From SFFI01 sp964398655 (GTDB lineage: Bacteria > Bacillota > Clostridia > Saccharofermentanales > DTU023): DNA of 64,000 nt. The stretch covers positions 1-64,000 of the forward strand of contig CAYNNG010000001.1 in NCBI GenBank assembly GCA_964398655.1, written 5' to 3'. Positions 8,616 through 16,686 of the stretch are shown here, piece by piece (positions within the stretch are counted from its first letter, which is position 1; each line of letters opens with the position of its first letter). Below the pieces are notes generated by a model that had not been told where the DNA came from, did no database searches, and worked only from the letters and a program-made list of their open reading frames with translations. The position numbers were made by a program, and so were the translations under genes.

Positions 8616-8900
8616 AGAGTTCTGCCAGGCCAGGTAGGGCTGCAGGCTTTCATCGCGCTCGGATATTTCCTTGTAAGCCAAAGCTAAGCGCAGGGCCGGG
8701 TCTAACTTACAGGCCAGCCTTAATTCTTTGTAACCGGCGAAGCCCATTTTGCGGCAAAGGTTAAGAACCGTATTTTCTGAGACCTGGCAATGTCTGGCAA
8801 AATCGCCCAGGGAGAGGGCACTGAAATCAAAATCCAGTTTTTTCATTTCTTGAAAAACTGCTTTTTGTTTGCTGCTTAGTTCCGCATACACAAAATCCAT
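8583..8900 (-). CDS. RpiR/MurR-family transcriptional regulator, N-terminal domain only (truncated at the gap)
   Basis: The 105 predicted residues contain the RpiR helix-turn-helix: LGDFARHCQVSENTVLNLCR followed by MGFAGYKELRL. Family members are about 280 residues and continue into a sugar-phosphate-binding SIS domain, which is absent here. The last eleven residues and the stop codon are encoded by the duplicated 55-bp flank, so the truncation is probably an assembly artefact. The start ATG (8898-8900) has GGAGAGAGGAGAG upstream. Its promoter overlaps inverted repeats, suggesting autoregulation. Proximity to the opp genes makes it a candidate regulator of peptide uptake, but RpiR proteins usually sense phosphosugars, so this is only a guess. 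Confidence 0.7.
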   Translation of the reverse strand: MDFVYAELSSKQKAVFQEMKKLDFDFSALSLGDFARHCQVSENTVLNLCRKMGFAGYKELRLACKLDPALRLALAYKEISERDESLQPYLAWQNSACLLRLRTTN

Positions 8901-8925
8901 CTGGCACTCTCCTCTCTCCTGAGCT

Positions 8926-8941
8926 TTGCAATATTATGCAA
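8926..8941. promoter_or_regulatory. inverted repeat near the rpiR-like promoter
   Basis: TTGCA-ATATTA-TGCAA, a 16-bp dyad located between the predicted transcription start and the ribosome binding site of the regulator gene. A candidate autoregulatory operator. Confidence 0.45.
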
Positions 8942-8953
8942 AAACTCAATGTA

Positions 8954-8982
8954 ATCTTACGCAAAATGCGCAATATCTACAA
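8954..8982 (-). promoter_or_regulatory. promoter of the rpiR-like gene with a dyad in the spacer
   Basis: On the minus strand TTGTAG is followed after 17 bases by TAAGAT. The spacer contains the dyad GCGCATTTTGCG, related in sequence to the downstream 16-bp dyad (both contain TTGC/GCAA half sites). Confidence 0.5.
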
Positions 8983-9098
8983 GAATAAACTCAAGTAATC
9001 GCTTCAAATAATATGAATTATTATAAATTTTATGTTACTGTTTATTTACAAATGCCAGATTAGTGCAGTGATTACTTCATAAAATTGAACTTATCCCG

Positions 9099-9126
9099 AA
9101 AAAAAGCCCCGGCCAAAGGCCGGGGC
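9099..9126 (-). terminator. intrinsic terminator of the M42 peptidase gene
   Basis: A perfect 9-bp G+C stem GCCCCGGCC/GGCCGGGGC with a 3-base loop is followed on the minus strand by seven T residues. Confidence 0.9.
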
Positions 9127-9181
9127 CACAAAGACATATTTACTTGTGTTGCTGATAAATCAGGGGGCTGACAAGCCGGGG

Positions 9182-10288
9182 TTAGATTTGCTCATAAACC
9201 GCTTGGTTAAGGGATTTGAGGATGGTGACCGCCAGGTCTACCGAGGCCTGGAAGTCGCTGATGCTGAGCATGCCATAAGAGGTGTGGATGTAGCGAACCG
9301 GTATGCCAATAACGATCGTAGGTACCCCCCGGTTAGAAAGGTGGATAGGGGCTCCGTTCGTGGAACCGCCAGAACGGACCGCACGCTGCAGAGGCATATC
9401 ATGCTTGGCCGCTAGGTCGATCGCATAGCGCTGGAAGCCAGGATGGGTCAGCATGCGGGCGTCAATATGCCGCAGCATGGGGCCCTTGCCCAGGCAGGTT
9501 TGAGCCTTGTAGGCGGGGGTAAAAGTATCGTCCGCAGGGCAGCCCTCAAACACGATAGCCAGGTCTGGTTTTACCCGGTTGGCTGTGACGTAGGCTCCTC
9601 TGGTCCCCATTTCTTCTTGGGTGGAGAGGGCGCCGATGACATCTACATCTAGGTCTTGACCCGCTAAGTTTTGCAAGACATTCACGATGGCAGAGCAGCC
9701 CGCCCGGCAGTCAAAGGCCTTGCCCAGGAGGACATCCTGCTCTTCAATATAGCGGGCTTCCACATCCGGAACCACCGGCAGGCCTACTTCAATGCCTAAT
9801 TTCAGGGTATCTTCTAAGCTTTGGCTGCCGACGTCGATGACTACGTCTTCCTGCTTTAAGGCCGCGGCTTTTTCCGCATCCGTCATAAAGTGCGGAGGTT
9901 TGGAGGTGGTAAGGCCTGTAACGTAAGACCCGTCCTTGGTCATGACCTTGACCACATGGGCGGGAATATTGGAGGTCACCCAGCCGCCGAGATTAATGAA
10001 TTCCAAGGTCCCATTTTCCCGGATTGCCGAAACCATGAAGGAAACCTCGTCTTGGTGGGCATCTAGCTGTACGCAGAGACGGCCAGCCTGGTGTCTTTCC
10101 TCCGTCTGGTCCAGGCCAAAGTGGTTTTCTTGGCGGCTGATATAGAGATTATTCATCTTATCCTGGTCCAGGGATCCCAGATCCTGGGCATAGGATGCCG
10201 CAACTTTGGATACGGCCTTTTCGAAGCCGGGGGCTCCAAGAGTGTTAGAAAAGGCGGTCAGCATGGCAATTTGCTCTGATTTGTTCAT
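9182..10288 (-). CDS. M42-family metallo-aminopeptidase
   Basis: M42 peptidases are large cytoplasmic di-metal aminopeptidases that remove N-terminal residues from peptides. The 368-residue frame has the metal histidine in LDAHQDE (H78), the DCRAG motif (about 194) that replaces the more usual DDRxG or DNRxG, the catalytic pair in TQEEMGTRGA (about 225) and the final metal histidine in RYIHTSYG (about 335). I start at ATG 10286-10288 because GGGAGGA precedes it; the frame is open further upstream across a good promoter. It is transcribed alone from that promoter and ends at a strong terminator. Its paralogue lies at 20033-21133. Confidence 0.92.
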   Translation of the reverse strand: MNKSEQIAMLTAFSNTLGAPGFEKAVSKVAASYAQDLGSLDQDKMNNLYISRQENHFGLDQTEERHQAGRLCVQLDAHQDEVSFMVSAIRENGTLEFINLGGWVTSNIPAHVVKVMTKDGSYVTGLTTSKPPHFMTDAEKAAALKQEDVVIDVGSQSLEDTLKLGIEVGLPVVPDVEARYIEEQDVLLGKAFDCRAGCSAIVNVLQNLAGQDLDVDVIGALSTQEEMGTRGAYVTANRVKPDLAIVFEGCPADDTFTPAYKAQTCLGKGPMLRHIDARMLTHPGFQRYAIDLAAKHDMPLQRAVRSGGSTNGAPIHLSNRGVPTIVIGIPVRYIHTSYGMLSISDFQASVDLAVTILKSLNQAVYEQI

Positions 10289-10331
10289 ATAGTCCTCCCA
10301 CAATTTTGGTCTTGCCACAAAAGCTTTATTC

Positions 10332-10360
10332 ATTGTAAACACAAAAGGCGCCAGCTTCAA
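10332..10360 (-). promoter_or_regulatory. promoter of the M42 peptidase gene
   Basis: On the minus strand TTGAAG, a 17-base spacer and TACAAT, giving a transcript start about 37 bases before the ATG. Confidence 0.7.
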
Positions 10361-10414
10361 CGTAGGCAGATTAATTTGTATATTTATGATGTGATAGCAT
10401 AACCATACGCAGAC

Positions 10415-11275
10415 TTAGGCCTTAAAACTTAGTAAAACATACTCCGGGGCTGCGGCAAAGCGTGCATGAATGCCTACGGTTCCCAAGCCAGAGCTGACCA
10501 CCAGCTGGGCTTGGTGCTGGGGAAAGTCATACACGCCATAAGGATAGTCTTTACCTTGGCGGGCCCGGTAGAGGTGGAGACCAAAAGGCCTGATTTGTCC
10601 GTTATGGCTGTGTCCAGCTAAGAAAAAAGTCGGCTCAGAAAACTGGGACTGCTGAATATAACTAGCCGCAGGATCCGGCTCGTGCAGGAGAATTAAGTTG
10701 GCCCAGGTCGGGTCAGCTGCGGCCTTGACCTGGGCCAAAGCTCCAGCCAGGTCAGATTGGCGGTACATGTGGTCATCCAAGCCCACAATAGCCAGTCCGT
10801 CAACAACCAGGCCATGGTTAACCAGCTTTTCCGCGCCCATGACCTCCAGAGCACAGTCAAAAAATTCCTCTGCGGCGGGGGAATCTGTGTCATGGTTACC
10901 CCGCACTGCGTAGAAACCCAAGGGGGCGAGCCCTTTTAAAGAGGCCAGGTGCTGGAGGTAGGCTTGGCTCTCTTCCGACGCAAAGAAGTCTGCCGCTTCC
11001 GAGAGGTCGCCCGCAAAGAGTAAGAGGTCCGGCTGCTCCTGGATGATGAGCTGGAGAAAATAGTCCAGACGGTCTAAGGGCAGGCCATCTCCCACATGGA
11101 GGTCGGTAAAGAGGAGGATCTTCCGGCCCTGCCAAGCACGGGGCAGGTCAGGGACTTTAAGCTCATAGGAGGTGGTTTGGACCCGCCTGACCTCGATAAA
11201 GAAGCCCCAGTAGAGGCAGGCGGCTCCGGCTAGTAAAAGGAGTCCTAAGATCAGGAGGAAAATATAGCCTGGCAT
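10415..11275 (-). CDS. membrane-anchored metallophosphoesterase (YkuE/YaeI-like)
   Basis: A calcineurin-type phosphoesterase of 286 residues. One N-terminal membrane span (about residues 4-26) is followed by the metal motifs FTDLHVGD, FAGDLSE, VRGNHDTD and LAGHSHNGQ in the normal order. Relatives act on phospholipid or nucleotide-sugar phosphodiesters, and the substrate here is unknown. The gene begins 9 bases after hemZ and is cotranscribed with it. Confidence 0.85.
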   Translation of the reverse strand: MPGYIFLLILGLLLLAGAACLYWGFFIEVRRVQTTSYELKVPDLPRAWQGRKILLFTDLHVGDGLPLDRLDYFLQLIIQEQPDLLLFAGDLSEAADFFASEESQAYLQHLASLKGLAPLGFYAVRGNHDTDSPAAEEFFDCALEVMGAEKLVNHGLVVDGLAIVGLDDHMYRQSDLAGALAQVKAAADPTWANLILLHEPDPAASYIQQSQFSEPTFFLAGHSHNGQIRPFGLHLYRARQGKDYPYGVYDFPQHQAQLVVSSGLGTVGIHARFAAAPEYVLLSFKA

Positions 11276-11284
11276 ATGGGCACC

Positions 11285-13000
11285 CTAAGATAGAAAAAAT
11301 TGGAGTTTCTTGTCGACGATGGTCCCCAGGTCTGACATATATTCCCCCAAGTCTTTGGTGTTATAAAGTCTCTCTAAACGTCCTTCCCGCAGGCGCTTGC
11401 TGGCCGAACCTGCTCCTAGGCCGATAACCTGCCTTTGGTCTGACATCATGCCCACATTGTAGGCACAGCTTTTGCCCTCCCGGGCGTAACCTGTGTTTTC
11501 CAAGCCAGAAATCACCTGCTTTTGCCGGTACAGATAATAAGGCCGGTAGCCTCTCTTCTCCAGCTCTTCTTCTGCCTGGCTCAAGGCCCGCAGCCAATTA
11601 GGATCGGGCAGGAACAGGCGGGCTTGGAGGTCCGCGCCAGCCGGCACGTGGCTGGAGTCTGGTCTGCTCCCAGAAGTACTTACAAGGCCTACAGCCTTTG
11701 CGCCCTGCGCTGGCTGGGTAAGATTTTGCAGCTGGTCAAAGAGGTAGGCCGAGCGTTTGAAGGCCAGGCTATGAATAGTCACTGAGTCTGCGCCCAGGGC
11801 CAAGACCTGGTCCAGACTGTCTGCCAGTTCCTCCGGGCCCTCACCGGGCAGGCCTAAAATCAGGTCCATATTGATATCCTCAAAGCCCGCCTGCCGAGCG
11901 AGTTCAAAGGCTGCATAGACCTGGGCCACCGTGTGGCGGCGGCCAATGCGATCGAGAGTCTGGTCGTGCATGGTCTGCGGGTTGAGGCAGATCCGCTGGA
12001 CTCCTTGGTCGCGCATGACTTGTAGCTTGGCTGCGTCAATGGTGTCCGCCCGCCCCGCTTCTACGGTAATTGCCGCCTCCGGGCGGAGAGGCAGGTACTT
12101 ACGGGCACTGGCTAAGACCAATTCTAAGTCCGGAGCGGAAAGGCTAGTGGGCGTACCGCCGCCCATATAAAGAGCCGAAACCTGACCCCGGCCCTGCAAA
12201 CCTTGGCCCACGGCTTTAATTTCCTGGGCTAGGGCTTGGGCGTAGGCTGTTAAATCTCCTGCAAAGCGGGAAGCATCTTGAGCGATAAAAGAGCAGTAGG
12301 CGCAGCGGCCAGGGCAAAAGGGCACCCCCAGATAGACCAGGTAGTCTTCTGCCGGAAGCTGAGCGAGCAGCCGACTTTCCGCCTGGGCTACCTGGACCAG
12401 CTTTTGGGACTTAGAGGGCGCGACCGCAAAATGTTCTTGGAGAATTTGCTCGGCAGCCAAGCTCAAGCCTGACTCACGAGAAGGCTGAGGTCTGGTCTCA
12501 CCCAAGGAGCTAGCAGACTGGTGGCCGTCCTCAGCTAAGTCTGCCAAAATCTGCGCGGCTACTTGGCTGGGCCGCACACCGGTAAGCGACCCCCAAGGCC
12601 AGGCAATTCCGGTGAGTTCCGCAAGGGCGAAGTAGGCCTGGCGTTTGAGTTCGCGCCGCACATCATAAGAAGGGACCACCTGGCTAAGCTGCCAAAGGGC
12701 TCCCGGCTGCTCTGGCTCGGACGCCAAAAATCCGGGACCAGGCTCAGCTAATTTGCCCTGGGAAAGGAGGCTGGTTGTAACCCTAACTGGCGGGGCCTCT
12801 TCCCTGCCCCGCAGCACATCTAAGCTGAGCGTCCGGCTGAGCGCGCTGCAAACAACCAGGTCTAAGTCCTGGTAGTGGGGACTTACTTGATAGATCTGCC
12901 CCTCAAAGCCGTCCTTACTCAATTCCAAGTGGGAGAAAAATAGGCGGAGGGTATCCCGCACACAAGCAGATTCTTGGTGGTTTCTCAAAATAAAACGCAT
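11285..13000 (-). CDS. hemZ: radical SAM coproporphyrinogen dehydrogenase-like protein HemZ
   Basis: The 571-residue protein carries the radical SAM cluster motif CPGRCAYCSF (CxxxCxxC, about residues 230-237) and downstream HemN-like motifs such as YMGGGTPT and LILGLPGE. The N-terminal 190 residues match the HemZ-specific extension. HemZ-type proteins are common in Clostridia, and their true role is often uncertain where heme synthesis is absent. Two low-complexity inserts (around residues 155-175 and 425-450) make it longer than the roughly 500 residues of Bacillus HemZ. There is no ribosome binding site; a strong promoter ends six bases before the ATG, so the mRNA is probably leaderless. 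Confidence 0.85.
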   Translation of the reverse strand: MRFILRNHQESACVRDTLRLFFSHLELSKDGFEGQIYQVSPHYQDLDLVVCSALSRTLSLDVLRGREEAPPVRVTTSLLSQGKLAEPGPGFLASEPEQPGALWQLSQVVPSYDVRRELKRQAYFALAELTGIAWPWGSLTGVRPSQVAAQILADLAEDGHQSASSLGETRPQPSRESGLSLAAEQILQEHFAVAPSKSQKLVQVAQAESRLLAQLPAEDYLVYLGVPFCPGRCAYCSFIAQDASRFAGDLTAYAQALAQEIKAVGQGLQGRGQVSALYMGGGTPTSLSAPDLELVLASARKYLPLRPEAAITVEAGRADTIDAAKLQVMRDQGVQRICLNPQTMHDQTLDRIGRRHTVAQVYAAFELARQAGFEDINMDLILGLPGEGPEELADSLDQVLALGADSVTIHSLAFKRSAYLFDQLQNLTQPAQGAKAVGLVSTSGSRPDSSHVPAGADLQARLFLPDPNWLRALSQAEEELEKRGYRPYYLYRQKQVISGLENTGYAREGKSCAYNVGMMSDQRQVIGLGAGSASKRLREGRLERLYNTKDLGEYMSDLGTIVDKKLQFFLS

Positions 13001-13006
13001 AGAAAA

Positions 13007-13035
13007 ATTTTAGCCTGCGGCTTTTCCAGGGTCAA
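13007..13035 (-). promoter_or_regulatory. hemZ promoter, -10 box six bases before the ATG
   Basis: On the minus strand TTGACC, a 17-base spacer and TAAAAT, followed by six bases and then ATG. Transcription should start at or next to the A of the ATG. Confidence 0.75.
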
Positions 13036-13050
13036 TGACCTTAGTTACAA

Positions 13051-13081
13051 AAAGAGAGTGCCTCCGGTTGGAGGCACTCTC
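13051..13081 (-). terminator. intrinsic terminator of pepF
   Basis: A perfect 12-bp stem GAGAGTGCCTCC/GGAGGCACTCTC with a GGTT loop, followed on the minus strand by TTTTTGT. It lies 36 bases after the pepF stop. Confidence 0.92.
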
Positions 13082-13116
13082 CCTAAACTATTAGGTTGTG
13101 CTAAGCAGCGAGCCAG

Positions 13117-14928
13117 CTAAGCGTAGAGTTCTTCAAGCTTGGCCACGATGCCGCCCATAAAGTCGATGGTGCGCTCCAAAGACTTGGTGTCGGAAATATC
13201 AATCTTGGCCGTCTTAGCATGTTCGACCGGGGCGGTAGGACCACCTTGGGCCAGGAATTTCAGCCAATCCTCAGCAGCGGACTCCCCTTCTTCCCGGAGC
13301 CGGCGGAACATCTCAGTGGAGATGACCAGGCTGCAGGAGTAGGTGTAGGAGTAGAGGCCGTTGTAGTAGTGAGGCTGACGCATCCAGGTTAGCTCCGCGC
13401 CCTCATCGAGGATCACGGCATCGCCCCAGAATTTTTCCAGGGTTTCGCGGAAGATCTGGTCGAAGTCTTCCGCCTGCAGGTTTTCACCCTTGTCTACCCG
13501 GCGGTAAACTTCCCTCTGGTAGTAGCCTTCTAGGAAGTGGGTGACAAAGTTGTGGTAATAAGTATTTTCAATCATGGCCGCATAGGTGCGCTTGGCCAAA
13601 GCCTCGTCGCCCTTGGCTTCCGCTTCCTTCAAGAGGCTGTAAGAGAGCAGCATCTCGTGGAAGGTAGAGGGAGATTCCACATCATACCAGGTGAAGTCAG
13701 CTTCCAGAACGGAATTGTGTTTTTGCGTAATTAAGCCCTGGGCGGCATGTCCCATTTCGTGAGCCAGGGTATAGAGCTCTGAGAAAGAATCATTCCAGTT
13801 CAAGAGGATGTAGGGCTGGGCTTGAGGGGGCACCGTGCAGAAGCCGCCAGTGGATTTGCCTTCGTTGCGGGCAAAGTCGACCCAGCGTTGGTCAAAGCCT
13901 GACAGCACCAGCTTTTGGTAGTCTTCGCCCATGGGGGCCATGGCGGCCTTAATGTAGTCTTTGGCCTCTTCCACGCTCACCGCCGGACTGTTGGCGGGAT
14001 CCAGAACCAGCTTGAGGTCTGAGTAGTGCATCTCGTCCAGGCCGTGCTTCTTCTGCAGGAGCTTGGCCCAGCGCCGCATAATGGGAGCCAGATGCTCCAT
14101 GGTGAAGTCCAAGTGGCGGTCGTACTGTTCGCGGTCCACCTTCTGATGGAAGAGCAGGTAATCAAAGACCGTCTTGAAGCCCCGGAGTTCCGAAATCGTC
14201 TTTTCCTTTTGGATTTGGGAATTGTAGATCGTAGCATTAATATGGTGATAGTGCTTCAGGTGTTCCGAGAAGGCCTGGAAGGCAGCCCGGCGGACGGCCG
14301 TATTAGGCTCTTCGCAGTAATGAGACTCATAGAGCACATAGGACATGGGGTAGCTTTGTCCGTCGACCTCAAAGTCTGGGAACCGCATGTCGCCGCCCTT
14401 GGAAATATCATAGACTTCTTCCGGCAAACCTAGGGCTGGACCTAATTGGGCCAGGGCCATCTCGGTCTTGGGAGAGAGCATATGCTTTTGCCAAGCCTGG
14501 ACATCCTTAAGGTAGATGGCAAATTGGGGGGCTTCCTCGCTGGCCTTGTCCAGCTTAACGGCAGGAGCAGCTGCCAGTTCATCGGTAAAGAACTGCAATT
14601 CTGCGCCCAGCTGGGCTAGCTGCTGGAAGACTTCGCCGGAGAGACGCTGGGCTTCGGCATCGGCCATGTTAGTCGCTGTACGCAAACTGGCATAGGTACC
14701 AACCTGGTACATTCTCACGACGAGCTTGCTGTAATCCTTAAGGGCCTGCACGATGGCTTTGACCTTGCCCTTCTCTATCTCGCCCTTATACTTCTTACGA
14801 AAATCTTTAACTTGTCCCTTAATTTCTTTCAGGACATAACGGCAGGATTCATCATTGGTAAAAAGTGCGGTCAAGTCCCAAGTGAGTTCGGGAGCAATCT
14901 CGGAGCGTTTAGGTAATGCTTGTGCCAT
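13117..14928 (-). CDS. pepF: oligoendopeptidase F (peptidase family M3B)
   Basis: PepF is a cytoplasmic zinc endopeptidase that cuts imported peptides of about 7-20 residues. The 603-residue protein has the N-terminal PepF domain and the catalytic motif AHEMGH (HExxH, about residues 388-393) with the downstream glutamate in the helix ESPSTFHEML. Length agrees with the family. The ATG is preceded by AAAGGAGG. It is a single-gene unit, and together with the Opp transporter and the aminopeptidases it forms a peptide-use set. Confidence 0.96.
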   Translation of the reverse strand: MAQALPKRSEIAPELTWDLTALFTNDESCRYVLKEIKGQVKDFRKKYKGEIEKGKVKAIVQALKDYSKLVVRMYQVGTYASLRTATNMADAEAQRLSGEVFQQLAQLGAELQFFTDELAAAPAVKLDKASEEAPQFAIYLKDVQAWQKHMLSPKTEMALAQLGPALGLPEEVYDISKGGDMRFPDFEVDGQSYPMSYVLYESHYCEEPNTAVRRAAFQAFSEHLKHYHHINATIYNSQIQKEKTISELRGFKTVFDYLLFHQKVDREQYDRHLDFTMEHLAPIMRRWAKLLQKKHGLDEMHYSDLKLVLDPANSPAVSVEEAKDYIKAAMAPMGEDYQKLVLSGFDQRWVDFARNEGKSTGGFCTVPPQAQPYILLNWNDSFSELYTLAHEMGHAAQGLITQKHNSVLEADFTWYDVESPSTFHEMLLSYSLLKEAEAKGDEALAKRTYAAMIENTYYHNFVTHFLEGYYQREVYRRVDKGENLQAEDFDQIFRETLEKFWGDAVILDEGAELTWMRQPHYYNGLYSYTYSCSLVISTEMFRRLREEGESAAEDWLKFLAQGGPTAPVEHAKTAKIDISDTKSLERTIDFMGGIVAKLEELYA

Positions 14929-14952
14929 ATGTTCCTCCTTTAATTCTTTTAT

Positions 14953-14993
14953 GCGTTAAAGCAGTTTAATAATTCTTATTTCTAGTTTAACGC
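14953..14993. promoter_or_regulatory. inverted repeat upstream of pepF
   Basis: GCGTTAAA (14953-14960) and TTTAACGC (14986-14993) are perfect 8-base arms around an AT-rich centre. It abuts the stop codon of the preceding DUF2927-like gene and overlaps the region where the pepF promoter must lie, so it may be an operator or a weak terminator. Confidence 0.4.
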
Positions 14994-16639
14994 TAATTGC
15001 CCGCAGTTTCATCTAGATAGAGGCCCCGTAATATATCCAAAGCTTGGTCCATGGGCATACCCGGCGTAATTTCTGGGCGATAATGCATCTCAATCAGGAG
15101 CCAGTCAATCTCGCTGGGGGCTTGAATGTGACCCCAATCCTGGCAGTAGATGGAATCCCGGTACTCATAGCTGTCATTAATCAAACCCAGGGTCTGGATT
15201 AATTCTTCTTGCAGGAGGTGGATCATATGGACTTCTTGGTTAACGTCGGTGGCCACGCCCACATTTGCGCGGTTAATCTCATACAGGTCAGCCCCGGTCT
15301 TCCACCAGTAGTTGAAAAAGCCCCAGTTGCCGGGAGGGGCATCAGCCATGCGGAAGGTCAACTCATCTAGGGGCGCAAAGAGCAGGTGGATGTTATAGGG
15401 TTCGTTTTCATCCATGGAGTAGCTGATCTCCGGCAGGAGTTTTAAGGAATTGAGCTGCATGACCACCCGGTCTAGGGTGTCGAGGACAGCGGGGTTGGGC
15501 TCGCCTTCATAGTCCACAAAAATCTGGATGGGCTCGGCCCACTTTTTCACAAAGCCATCATTGTCGTGGTCAAATTCGCCAGAGCCCGCGACCTCTTCAT
15601 AGAGCTTAAGGCCGCGTTCAAAGAATTCGGGGTCAATATCGGCCCGGCGTTCGTAGAAAGTTTCACGAGGACCTTCGGGGTTCAGCTCCAGGCCAAAGGA
15701 TTGCCAGAGCTCTTGGTCTTTTTCCACAGCCTTGCGTTCCTCCTCTTTAGCGGCCTCGGTCCAGAGTTCTGCGGGGGAAGGCTCTTCGTCTGCCGGATCA
15801 TAATCCGCAGGTCCCAGGTAGAGGTTTTCCAGGATTTCTACCGCCCGGTCAAAGTCCATGCCTGGTTTGAGCTCCGGCCGATAGTGCATCTCTAGGATGA
15901 GCCAGTCCAAGTCGCTGAGTTCCGTGCTGGCAGGGCCCTTAGCGTAGAAAATACTATCAGGGTGACTTTCAGAGCTAGACATAAAGCCCAAGGCCTGCAG
16001 GAGTTTTTGGCTGGCTGCGGGTGCGATTTCTTCCGCGGGCAATTGGTCGTAGGCTACACCCAAGGTCGCACTGTAAAGGCGGTAAGGCGGGTCGTTGGTC
16101 CAGTTCACGTAGAAAGCGGATGCCTCTTGCAGGCCGGAGAAGCTGTGAATCCTCAGGGATTGGAGCTTATTAATCGTAAGTTGCACGTTGTGAGGGCCAT
16201 CTTGCATCGGGGAGAAAGAAATCTCCGGCAGGAAGCCGGCCTGATTCAGCTGGTCAACCAAGTCCGCTAAGGGGGCCTGGTAGTTTTCCCGCAGGTCCAC
16301 TGCGTTGAAGTCATCCAAGCCTACACGGAGCGGGGAAGTCCACTTCTTGATGTAGTGGTTCATGTCTTCGTCTCGCAGGTCATAGCCAGCAATTTCTTTG
16401 TAGTAGGCTAGCCCCTCTTCAAAAAAGGCAGGATCTAGCTCTTCTCTGCGGTCAAAAAAAGACAGGCGGGCGGCTTTCTGCTCCCCATCTTCTGCGGTTT
16501 GGTCTTCTGCCGCTGGGGTCTCCGGGTTTTCCGCAGTTTCCGCTAAGACCCGGCTAGGAAAAGAGCCCAGCAAGAGGCTGGTCATGAGGACTAGGCTAAG
16601 CAATAAGCTTAGGATAGTGTTTTTCGTGAATTTAGGCAT
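14993..16639 (-). CDS. secreted protein with two DUF2927-like repeats
   Basis: The 548-residue protein starts at ATG 16637-16639 (GGAGG nearby) with a classic signal peptide (hydrophobic residues about 9-26, cleavage after VLA near 32). Two homologous units follow, at about 61-276 and 326-544, joined by an acidic Glu/Ala-rich linker. Shared landmarks are RRxxDPxFFExGL, KKWxxP, LPEISxS, QxLG, DSI, DWLxxEMHYRPE and PGM. The pattern EELxQxLG...DSI...LYDPxxxPGM recalls DUF2927, described as a distant relative of secreted metallopeptidases. In unit 2 the key region reads LLQEELIQTLGL; in unit 1 it reads SQKLLQALGF, so the acidic pair is lost. The function is unknown; I infer one active-like and one degenerate domain. 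Confidence 0.7.
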   Translation of the reverse strand: MPKFTKNTILSLLLSLVLMTSLLLGSFPSRVLAETAENPETPAAEDQTAEDGEQKAARLSFFDRREELDPAFFEEGLAYYKEIAGYDLRDEDMNHYIKKWTSPLRVGLDDFNAVDLRENYQAPLADLVDQLNQAGFLPEISFSPMQDGPHNVQLTINKLQSLRIHSFSGLQEASAFYVNWTNDPPYRLYSATLGVAYDQLPAEEIAPAASQKLLQALGFMSSSESHPDSIFYAKGPASTELSDLDWLILEMHYRPELKPGMDFDRAVEILENLYLGPADYDPADEEPSPAELWTEAAKEEERKAVEKDQELWQSFGLELNPEGPRETFYERRADIDPEFFERGLKLYEEVAGSGEFDHDNDGFVKKWAEPIQIFVDYEGEPNPAVLDTLDRVVMQLNSLKLLPEISYSMDENEPYNIHLLFAPLDELTFRMADAPPGNWGFFNYWWKTGADLYEINRANVGVATDVNQEVHMIHLLQEELIQTLGLINDSYEYRDSIYCQDWGHIQAPSEIDWLLIEMHYRPEITPGMPMDQALDILRGLYLDETAGN

Positions 16640-16686
16640 ATTTCCTCCAGAATTTTCACAAAAGTAAAAAAATGCAGCTAGCCTGG

